Of a stretch of DNA of 64,000 nucleotides, positions 28,101 through 40,100 are shown piece after piece (position 1 is the first letter of the stretch; each line of letters begins with the position of its first letter). The stretch lies in contig JAWUZG010000032.1 of the NCBI GenBank assembly GCA_036785705.1, positions 14,464,001 through 14,528,000 of the forward strand, written 5' to 3'. A program made the position numbers and the translations under genes. The notes under the pieces were generated by a model. The model was not told where the DNA came from and ran no database searches. It saw nothing but the letters and a program-made list of their open reading frames with translations. This DNA comes from Acanthornis magna (lineage: Eukaryota; Chordata; Aves; Passeriformes; Acanthizidae).

Positions 28101-31100
28101 TTGTAAATTTTGTGTGTTTACCTTTATGGTACATCTTATTTGCTGCTGATAATTGCAATCACTCTTTGAAATTTTTGTGTTTGTAGTTTATTCTCTGTAA
28201 TTCTTTGACCAGGAGCTTGCATGTCTGTGTTTTTGCCTTAATTTGTTATAAAAATCATGGAATAATTATACTCTGAATTTTGCAGGGTACCTGAAATTTG
28301 ATAACTTCTATCATAAACTAGAATGTCAGTGAAGAGCCTTATACAAAAAAAAAACCCCAAACTGAATAGTAGTTAAAAAGCAATTTAAGAATGCATTATA
28401 ATATATCTTCCTCTCCTCTTACAGGTTTTGGCTCATCTCCTGGACATGGTTTTCTACAGTGATGAAAAAGAGAGAGTTATTCCTTTGCTTGTTAATATTA
28501 TGCACTATGTTGTGCCCTACCTCCGTAATCACAGGTATTTTTACAGTTTATTGAATTGATGTAGATCTCTACAGCCAGTTCAAATTTGGATGGTGGCACT
28601 TGAGTTGAAACAGGCATGATAAGGATGAGATGCCTATCAAACTTTCTATAAAGCAGCAATTCAGAATTGGTTTGTGTTGACTTTTTTTTGTTTAGTGCTC
28701 ACAATGCATCCAGCTATCGAGCTTGTGTCCAGTTATTAAGCAGTCTTAGTGGATATCAGTATACAAGGAGAGCATGGAAAAAGGAAGCTTTTGACCTCTT
28801 CATGGATTCCAGTTTCTTCCAGATGGATGCTTCGTGTGTTAACCAGTAAGACTTTCTTCCTGCTTATGTTCATGGCCCTTACAAATTTTATGTACTCCAT
28901 TAACACATGGGCCAAAATTTCCCAGCAGATCTCTGTTGAGAGAAATAGAGATTTTCTGTGGTTTAGGTTACCACATGAAATTTGAAACTTACATAAGGTA
29001 TATTTCTATACACAAATCTCTTTTAAAAAATAATGATCTTAAAATTGAAAAAATAATCTATGAAGAAAATGTGGTTAGCATTTTGTAGAAACATAGAATG
29101 ATTTGCATTGGAAGGGACCTTAAAGATCATCTAGTTCTAACCCTGCTGCCATGGGTAGGGGCACCTTCCACTAGACCAGGTTGCTCAAAGCCCCATCCAA
29201 CCTAGCCTTGAACACTTTCAGAGATGGGGCATCCATGGCTTCACTGGGCAACCTGTTTCAGTACATCACCACTGTCACAATAAAGAATTTTCTTCCTAAT
29301 ATGTAAATATATCCTCTTCCAGTTAAAAGTAATTCCCCCTTGTCCTATCACCCCATGCCCTTGTAAAAAGTCACTCTCTAGCTTTCTGGAGGCTCCCTTT
29401 TTTAGGTACTGTAAAGCTGCTGCAAGACCTCTCTGAAACCTTTTCTTTTCCAGTCTGAACAACCCCAACTCTCAGCCTGTCTCCACAGGAGAGGTGCTTC
29501 AGCTCTGTGAACATCTTTGTGGTCCTCCTATGAACCCCTTCAAACGGGTCCACTTCCTTCTTATGCTGAGGGTCCCAGAGCTGGATGCAGTACTCCAGGT
29601 GGAGTCTTTCCAGAGCAGAGTAGAGAGGCAGAATCACCTCCTTTGGTCTGCTGGCCGTGCTTCTGGGCTGTGAGCATGCATTGCCAGATCAAATTCAGTT
29701 TTTTGTCCACCACCAGCCCCAAGTCCTTCTCCTCAGGGCTGCTCTCTATTCAGTTTCTGCCCAGTCTGTATTTGTGCTTGGAATTACTCTGACCATTTTG
29801 CAGGATCTTGCACTTGGCCTTGTTGTACCTCATGAGATTCACACAGGCCCACTTCTCAAGCCTGTCAGGGTTCCTCTGGATGGCATCCCTTATTTTCTCG
29901 GAGAAGGGGGTTCAAGAAATATATTTCCAGATCAAATAAAACCAAGTGAATTGTACGTTATGAAGTGGAGGGCTTGGATTGGAAGCCTTAGCTTAGACTG
30001 AAAGAGCAGAAAAAGCTCTGCGAATGTTCCTGAAAATTCTTGCTTTTTTCTTTTCTGATTTGTGTACAACTTTCCTCTTTTAGTTGGAGAGCTATTATGG
30101 ATAATTTGATGACACATGACAAAACCACATTCAGAGATTTGATGAGTAAGTATTGATACAGTAGTGCTTTTTCTCCAGTATGAACATTAAATAAATGGAA
30201 AACAAGTATCTTAGAGAAAACACTTGTTCAACATTTATTCTAATTTGATTTATTCAGTGTTTTTCATATTTTCTTCAACTGTTCGTTTCTGGGTATCAAT
30301 AAATAACTTGAAGTGAGAGAATTTTATACCATCCTGGCATACAGTGAATTTTGCCTATATGGCAAAGCTGATTAAGTAGAGTGGGTGGAGATGTTTTTTG
30401 GGTTGGGTTTGGTTTGGTTGGTTGGTTTTGGTTTTGTTTTGTTTAGAAGATCTGACACTAACTCTGCTTAAAAAAATTAGTTCTGCACATTTGAAATTTC
30501 TGAGCATCTATACATGCAAATTTTATTTTAAAAAATGGCTAAACTCCCTCCCAAAAGCCCCTAAACCCAGCCATTATTGTGTATACTTCCAAGTTTTCTT
30601 TCAACTTGTATTTTGAATTTCTGGTTGCAAATACAAATTGCAAACCATACGTCATCTTAACATCTGCTTTCAAACTCCATTAGTGCAAAGAAAGGAAGAG
30701 TTATTTGTTCCCTAAGGTGAAGCAGAAGGTAAGTTTGTAAACTGTTCTCTGCACTGTCCCTTTTCTCTTTCAGCACGAGTGGCTGTGGCCCAGAGCAGCT
30801 CCCTCAATCTGTTTGCTAACCGAGATGTAGAGCTGGAGCAGCGCGCAATGCTCCTCAAGAGACTCGCCTTTGCCATTTTCAGCAGTGAGGTAGACCAATA
30901 CCAGAAATACCTGCCAGACATACAAGGTCAGTGAAAATGTAACATTTAGTGGACTTCTGGACTCTGCTATTGACGTGGAATGTTTGTATGACAGTGTAAC
31001 AGAAGTTTAAATTTGTTGCGTGAATATCAGTGTGTGATACCGTTTCCATGTCTGAAACACAGTTTCTGCAGATTTTGGTTAAAATGTTTTCAGTCTTCAA

Positions 31101-34100
31101 TGACTTCCAAATGCTCAGATTTCATGATTGCCAGGTGATTTTAATCCAGATTATTTCACTGATCTGTCAGTTTATACCTTGACCAATATCCTTGGATACC
31201 TGCACCCTATTTTTTGACAAGAATGTCAGACGTATAAACACCTTTCAACTAGGGATAAATAGGAAAACTGACCTTGATATTTTGAATTCTTGACTTTTTT
31301 GCTGGTGTTTTTTCCGCTGTTCATTTATCAGTCCTGTTTATCATTGAAGTTTATTTCTTACAGTGACCTTTTACTGTAAGAAATACAGTAAAAGGTCACT
31401 TTAAGTGATTGGGAATGGGAACAGCTTGGATTTTTTTTAAGATTATGCAAATAGTTTCAGCAGCAACTTTTAGATATAATCTTTTCATGCCACCAAGGGG
31501 ACACTTTAGTCTCTTCTTCTATATGGAAAATCAGTTACATCATCTTTCCTGTTTCATTTTTTCCAGGATCTATTTTTTAAAGTTATTTGGGCTTTTTTCC
31601 CACTTTTTTTTCCCAGTTTTTTAAAATTTTCAGTCAAGTCAGTACCTGAGATTACTATGTTCGTGGTGTCAGGTGGTTTAACTGGTCTGTACTGCAGCAT
31701 GCATGTGTGTTGGTCTGACAGAAAAATACGTATCTGCCTCTGTATCTATTGAATGCCTGGGGGTTCTTATAGTTCAATAAAACTGTATTATCCCTTTATC
31801 ATTTGCCATGTACTATGATGGTGCAGCCTTTTAATAATGATAATATATCCGAGCTGTTCAGGCTGTTCTTGTATTGTTTGCAATCTGTTAACTCCTCTTG
31901 TTGTAATGGGTGAAACGCTGCATAAGATAAGCCAAGTTCCCAGATGCACTATTGCATTTATGTAGAGAACTTACACAAAATAGGCAACTGCACTATTTAG
32001 AAGCTTTTCTCTTTTGTTCCTTCCTTCTTGGTTTTTTTTTATGTTGACAGAATAAAACTAGTAAAGTTCAGGAACAGTAACATGGTAGATACTTAAAATT
32101 AAAACTGAGAGTAAATGAGGGAAGGAGAAAAGGCTCATTGGAATTACCCTGAACTGAGGGACCCTTCTTGGCTTTTTGTTTCAGAAAGGCTGGTAGAAAG
32201 TCTCCGGTTGCCACAGGTGCCCACCCTTCATTCCCAAGTGTTCCTGTTTTTCAGAGTACTGCTTTTAAGAATGTCTCCACAGCACCTTACCTCGCTTTGG
32301 CCAACCATGATCACTGAACTGGTGAGTTACAGGTGGCATTCATTATCTGGAAGACTGGTGCACATCTGAAACACGACCTCATTCATCCTCAACATTTTAA
32401 AGAAAATCTTTTCTAGAGATGGTGCATATAAATTTGCAAAGCGGACTTATTTTCATAGCCCTGATATATGGTTTTTTGCAATGAAATTGAGTATCTGTTG
32501 GCTTACACTACTTCAGCTGTTCAGCTGTCTCTCCTGAATTAAATTTGCATTTGCCTTCATTGTTCCCTAATGAATCCTACTTCAATTTCTGCTTAAGTAT
32601 GTGTACCCTCTCCACCATTACCACTCCTGCTCTTCCTTCTCAGTGTTCCCTGTTTCTGCTTTCCTGGTCATTCTTTTTCCAGGAATGGGGATGAGAACTC
32701 ATGTAAATGAGTCAGAATCCGTGTTTTACTGGCAGTTGGTGATCATTCAGGTCACATTGTGGCTAAATTTTGTAACTAGATTTATACAAGGCTTGACTCA
32801 GATTTCTTCTTTCTAATTTTACTCTTCATAACAAAACAGTAAAAACATCTGTTTCCAGGGCTTCTGCCTGTGGAATCTTCAGTGTTGCCTGCATTGCACA
32901 CTCTCTTGGGTTTCAGCTTTGGCAGTGGGAATGGAGGAGAGTGGTTTGTCCATCCTGTGATCCATTTAGCCTGTTATTCAAGGAGTTCCCAAAGGACTGA
33001 GTAACAGAGGGAACAAATCAGAATCATTGCTGTGATGATTTTTTTCAATCTGCAGGTGCCTAACCTAGCCCTTGAATAACCACAAATCCAAGCAATAAAA
33101 TGAGAAAAACTACATAAAATATTTTAAAGATCAGCTCTGTTCTTTTAGTAACAGATGCATTTAATTTTAAACCTGTCAGTAGTATAAATACTAGAAAATC
33201 CATTCTACTCAGCGTGGCCTTCTGATTCCTGTGCTGTCCCCTAGTCTTTCACAAGTTACTACAGTCTTGTAACTACTTTCAGTTGACAGGACTGTGTTGC
33301 TTCTGAGAATTGACACCTGAGCCTGACTGCTACATTAAATGATTCTTTATTCTCATTTCATTTAGGTGTTGCTGTCTTTTGAGGTACTGGAGAGAATTAG
33401 CCTTTGAGAGCTTTCCTGGCCATAAAAGAGACAGTTCCTTGTGACCCCTGCATTATTTAGGTTATGTATAAGGGGATGAAAGAGCTTTAGGGTGCCAGTG
33501 TCCGCTCAGACAGTAGTGGAAATAAAGCTCCAAATTATTTGTCTAAAACTTAATAATTAGGTCTTCCTATAGAGTTTTCCTGAGTCACAGTCCATTAAAA
33601 ATGGTATTAAAGTATAGTATTTGATCTTCAGGTACAAGTGTTTTTACTGATGGAACAGGAGCTCACGGCTGATGAAGACATTTCCAGGTAAATGTATGAA
33701 CTTCCTGCTTGTTTAACTTTCAAAAAAAAAAATCCTTTGGTATGCTGATGGGGAGTTGAGTCATTCTTTAGAATAATTTGTCTTAGAATTGTTGAGCTCA
33801 AATGAGAAGGACAAGTAAAGGGTAGTTCAGTTTGACTGCAGGACAGGCTCTTCAGGACAAAATAAAAGAAGTCCCACTGTCAGATTGCTCATAAATCACT
33901 AAAGTAAGTTGTACAATACAAGTGTGTGAGTTCTTACAGTGTCTGCCTGACTAAAATGACACTGCTGCTGCAATTAAATTATGCATTGCATGACTTACAC
34001 CTTTTCTGTGTCATACACTTATTCTAAATAAGACTGATGCTTTTTTCTTTTGGTCCAAATGAAAGCATAGTTTCTTCTAGTATTAGAAAAGTGAGGTAGA

Positions 34101-37100
34101 TATTTTTTCTTGTTTTGTTATCCATTGTTATCTCATCTACCTTCTGTACAGTGTGATCCAATTTCAATCAATGCTATCAGCAGAGGCAGCTTTCTCAAAT
34201 GAGGAAGACTTATTTGCCCAAGTTTTGTTCACTTTTTTCCTAGATTCTTTTTGTTTATTTGGAGAGTTTTTCACTCAGATAAAGTTATATCAACATGACT
34301 AGCTATTTTTAACTTTCCCTTAATTTGAATATCTGGGAATAAGATACAGTGCAACACGTTTATTATATATTAACATTTTATCTCACACATACACATATAT
34401 ATATATGCATACAGAACTTCACCCATAGCAAAGACTTGCAGTGTTTGGGTTTGATTTATGAATTCAGGATTATGCTGGTAAATAAAGAGTTGTGTGTTTG
34501 TAAAGGCAAATAAGAAAGATAAAGTTTTCCTTGTGGCAGAAGCTTGTTGTGACTGACCTCCTTGCTATAACATATTTTAGAACTTCTGGCCCATCTGTTG
34601 CTGGTTTGGAGACAACTTATACAGGTGGCAATGGTTTCTCCACATCCTACAACAGCCAGAGGTGGTTGAACCTGTATTTGTCTGCTTGCAAATTTCTGGA
34701 CTTGGCTCTAGCTTTACCATCTGAAAACCTGCCTCAATTTCAGATGTGAGTAGAAGACATTGTCATTTAAGTTTTTGGGTATTTTTCCATGCCTCTCTGT
34801 AAAATTCTAGTGTATAAAAGTCTTTCATTTGCTGTTTCCTTTCTTTCTTTGGACCTCAGCCAGGACATCCCATAGTTTGTTCCCTCACAATATCCGAGTG
34901 CCCCCAGGGCAAGTGATACTGCACATCAAATTAGTTCAAGCTGGTTTGATTTACCCTGTTGGAAGAGATTTGCCACACTTGAGAGATCATCAGTAGTAGT
35001 GATTTATTCAAGTACTTTATTTTTAAAATACTTAGTTGCAGTAATGCCTAAGAACTCAAAATACACCCACCCGTCTCAGTGAGTAATGCATGAGATCAGA
35101 GGACTGCATGTCATCTCAGCATGACTTGCTTAAATTACTCTTGCACAGTCTGTCTGGAAGATGTGGCAACAGACCTCCTTGAAAAAGGGGCTCAATAGGT
35201 TTTTCTTGGTCAGTAGCTCTCACATGTGGACACTGCTTCCTCAGTGCCTCTGCAATCCTGTTATATTGGGAAAAAATGAATGCAAAGCAACTGGCATTTG
35301 CTGGAGACCCTGGGAATGCGAGGCCACCAAGGACAAAAGAAAGTATCTTTTCTCTTCCTTTACACTGCACACTGGTGACTGTGTGAGAGCTGCTGCCTTG
35401 ACACAGCTCTGTAGATGTTTGGTCACCCCTAATTATCCTCTTGCTTAAAAGATACTCGTGGGGGTTAGAGACTGGAAGGACTTGCACACGCTGTGTCAGG
35501 TTGTGCCCTGTAGTATTTCTAAATCAAGCCATCAACCCATGTTGAAGGTTTTCTTAATTTATTTTATTTTCTGGGGACTTGACTCATAATTCTTGTCCAG
35601 TTCTCCAAGCTGTCATAATTCTTATTAGCCAGCCTTATTTTATTTAGATCATTACTGTGCATTTCTGGAAAGACAGTAGTCATGCTGAATCATGCTGGAT
35701 TTTATGGAGTTCTCATGGAGGCTTGAATTGAAGTTTTAATGACAGAAACTTTGATTTCCTTTATAATACATGTAGCCACTCCTTGCAGTACAGGAAGGTG
35801 TAGGTAACATTATGGTCCACTTGGTCTCACTGGGCTATTTTACCCATAAATAAAATAAATGAGTAAAATAAATGAGTAAAATAAATAAATGAGTTTTTAT
35901 TATCAGGATGTTATACTGAGAAAATGTTGTGTGTACATATTGCAAATTTTCAGCAGAATTTAAGTAATAGTAATTCAGAATTGCTTTCAGTTCTCTTGCA
36001 CACAATAAGGATGTGAATACTACTGTTTTTTCTCTGCCTTATCTTGCTCTTGGCATCCTTAAATAAAAAACTCTAAAGGAAAAAGATACGGCCATGTTAC
36101 CTCCTGCTTTTTAGAATGTGCCTTTCTTGTTCTTTCTTGTCAAACACTGATGTTATCTTGTGGGGGTTGTCTTGGGTTTCTTTTTCCCTCCCTCCTTCTC
36201 TGATACTACTGAGGAAATCACTAGATTTCCTCAGCCATTCATATTTTTAGAGTGATTAGAAAAGCCTGCATGTTCAGTAAGGATAACATCTGTTTGTGTT
36301 ATCTCACGGCAGGTACCGTTGGGCTTTTATTCCAGAAGCATCAGATGATTCGGGCTTGGAAGTACGAAGACAAGGAACACATCAGAGAGAATTCAAACCC
36401 TATGTGGTGCGTCTGGCAAAGCTGCTGCGAAAAAAAGCAAAGGTATGTTGTTTTCTTCCAGTTTTGCTTTTGACTGAAAAGTTTCATGTACAGTAACACA
36501 CAGCACTGTTTAGGTTTGGATATTTTAATTTTTTTAAACACCGAAGAATGGAAAGGATTGTTTCTGGTGTGGGACATTCCATCTGGAGTAATTTTAAGTT
36601 AGCATCAGGCAAAAAGCACATATAAGTATAGAAAACAAACAAATCAAACAGACCAAAAAAAGGCCTAAGTCAGACAAAAAAGCCCCAAAATTAATCAAAG
36701 AGACAACAGAAAAATTCTTAGCCTGCTATGGTCAAAATTACTATGGTCACTGACTTTGGATTTCTGTATTAAAAGTATTATATGAGTAAAAAGTAACATA
36801 TGCTCCATCATCTATATTTTAACATAAAATCACTTTCAGATAGCCAGTCATATATGTAGACTACCTACTTTCTGAAGTAGAAAACCGGGTTTGTTAATAA
36901 TAGTCAAATATTAAAAAAAACTGTTACATTCCTAATGTAACCAAGAGTGGTGGGACTGAGCAGAGCCTGGGACTATGATGAGCAGAAGAAGGCAGAGATC
37001 AGTAGAAACAGTTCTGGGGAAATTTTGGCGGCACGGTTTGTAAAGTGGGAACAGAATTAGGGTTGTCATTATGTTGGTGCATGGGGTGTATTAAACCCCC

Positions 37101-40100
37101 AGTTTGTGGGATTCAGGCCTGATCTGCTGATGAAGCTGATGGAAGCCAGCCAAGCCCTGTCCCAGAAAGATCCCTTCTGCTGCCACAAAGTAAGAATATT
37201 GCTGGCAGATATTTTGCTGCTTCTGCTGTGAGGACAGAGCCCCCCCTGGGCAGGCAGTTCACTGGGAAATGTTGCTGAATGAGCCAGGGACGCAGGGACA
37301 AAATGCAAAGCCATATAGCAGAAAGTTTTGAAGTTTTATTCTCAGGTTCCTCTCTGTATAGATGGCTTTATCAGGGCTGTAACCCTGGCAGCTTGCTGTA
37401 GCTACTGCATTTATGGTCTCTAACCTGTGTCTTCAGTGTGTAAAGAAACTACTGCTGAGATACAAGTGGCTACATTAAATTTAGGGGTAACTTAGCTGCA
37501 GGCAGACCTGAACTATTGAAACAAGGCTCACAATTATAGGGGATAAAACTAGTATCTGAAGCATATTTGCATTCTGCATTTTATCATTTTTGAACCATGA
37601 AGATGAGACTAAATTTCTCTTCTTGCGTGTATAAAGGAATAATGAGTTTTAACTGCCTGCTCCGCAGGCATAGCCTCTAACCCTGGTGTTCAATGGAGCA
37701 TCTGTTAGAAAGTTGTCACACTCCAAGTAATCTGTGTGTATGAATTTATACATCATATGTGATTTATAAATATACATGCTGCTGGTAAGTACTGTATGCT
37801 GAGATAGATGCTTGAAGTCAGGACTCCCACAGTATGCTTCAAGAATACAGAAAACTTCCTGGAATTTCTGGAACCCCCTAGTCATGGCAGCAGTTGCACA
37901 CTGAACCATAGGTAGGTGTGTGATGGTGAGATAAATACGAGATAATGAATATTGACTTCAGGCCATTTCTTCTTAATGCAGAGGAGAATACTGTTACATA
38001 TAGCTGTGGGGTTTTCTTAGAAAATAACTGAGAAAAATTGAGTGGATCTTAATTTTCCATCAGGGCACTCTGAGTCATATTTAGATTCATGTAGTATGGT
38101 GTTGCTCAAGCACTGTTATCTGAGGGAAATATGCTTAAAAACATCCTTCAGTACTGCTGGAAATGAACAAAGGCACAAACTGGCAGTGCTGTATTTATCT
38201 GATAGGTACTTGGCCATACTAGCTTGAGTTTGCCATTTCTGGATCATGGACTTGTTGGGGTGGGTGATTTTCGTAGCTGAAGCACAGCACCCAACCAAGC
38301 AACTACAAGGCCTTCACGGCAAAGTATTATTTTCATTTATGAAATGCAGTCTGAAAGTTCTCCTCTTTCCTTCCACAGGACAAACAGGAGGACTTTAAGA
38401 CGGTGGTTTTGGAGGGAATGGAGATGGCCAAGCATCAGGTGAGGGTGGCCTTTGATGCTTGAGTTGTGAAACAAGCCTGCCATAAAAATAACATCACCTC
38501 AAGGCCCTGGGCACTATTTAGTATTCACTAAGAACTGAGAGAGATTAGATTTGTTACAGAACAAAGCTGAGAGATTTTTGAGGTGAAAGGACCATAAGGA
38601 CCCTTATTTTTATAGATAACTTTAATTTTTTTTTAAAAAAGGAAACCTTTTTAAAGATAGTTTCCGATGTGAAATAGATTACAAAAAGCTAATGTTAGTT
38701 CTAAGAGAATTACGATTGCAAATCATTGTAAAATTAAATTGTAAAATAATTTTTGTCAAACTGCGGGTGTTAAACACATAATCCCTGGTTGGTCTCCATC
38801 AAATTAATTGTTATTTTAAGCATCTATGGAATTGGTGGTGTTTGCTTAGCCAGTATTGCCATGAGGAGATGGCTTGGGTTGTATTTCATTGCTCAGAGCT
38901 GGAATTTGCACATGAACCCCATCTGGTTGGCTGCTGCGTGACACTGACATTTGGTGTGTGCTGGGAGCACTCCCTGCTCACTGCTGAGCAATGCTAAGCA
39001 TCATACAGAACCATTATGGAAGAAACTTCTCCTCTGTGAATATAACGAGAAGTTTAAGGAGAAACTAAAAATTAGTGGCCTCATTTAAAGAAGGAGGCAT
39101 CAACAACTCCTTCTGTGTTGAAAATTCAATCTTTCCTCTGCTGTGGTTTGGTGTGAGCCTTTCTTTTCAGAAGACTTGTAAAGCTAAAATAGTGATCTCC
39201 TGTGGCAGGGACCCAAGCCGCCAGATTAAAATACTAAGATACATTCATATTGAATTTTAACCTAATTGGGGTTTGTGAAATAGGTGCCCTGTCGGTTCCT
39301 CAATTGCAGGACAATTGCTTCATTTAAAGGGCAAAAACTTTATTTAAGTATCATGTCTTGAAAAAAATGTTTGCTCAAAGGCTGTGCAATGAATAATCCT
39401 TACCTTATATTCTGCTCCCAGTGCTGTCCTTTCCCCTTCACTCTCCTTTCATTACCAAGTGGACGCCCTGCCTCAGCCACAGGCACTGCCAGGGCAGTGG
39501 GACAGAGGTGCTGGTCAGGGGTGGATCAACAGGTGGCTCTTCTTGGTGGGGTCTTCATGCTTCTTTTCTCCTTCCTTGCAGAATAAAATCCAGTATTGCT
39601 GGAATTCTACTTCATGGTAGAAGCTCTCTGTACTGGTTTGTCAGCAACAGTACAAAATGTTTCTAGTGGTGATAGTACCTTATTGTCTAGATTTGAGTAT
39701 GGTTTTTGACTCAGAGACAAAGGAAGTGAGGGAAGAACCATGTAAGAACCTGGATGTTGGTGCTCAGGTGTTTCGGTATGCAGATATTTAAGGCAGCCCT
39801 AAGCAGGGTTACAGCAGTGTGCTGCTGCTGGTGACTATCTGGTGTGTGACTGCTGCCTTGGCTTGTGGGGTTCCCGAAATTCTTTCCTTTGAAATTCCCC
39901 CATGAAATGGAAGGACCATAACCGAGTTCTTCTGAGAATAAGCAATGAGTAACTGAACTATTTTCCTTTGAGAACAACTTCAAGTGTTTCTCAGAATGTC
40001 CATGTGTGTTATTTGTGATACTAAAAACAGCATTGCTTTTGCTCTTCCTGACAACTCTGAACTCAAGCTGCAAAGTGAAAATGCTTTGTATCTATTTTAA

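Noticed and set aside
34860..35530. A possible LTR or other unclassified repeat in the DOP1A intron 34746-36312.
   Set aside because: The composition differs slightly from the surroundings, but I could find no terminal TG...CA pair, target duplication or known repeat motif.
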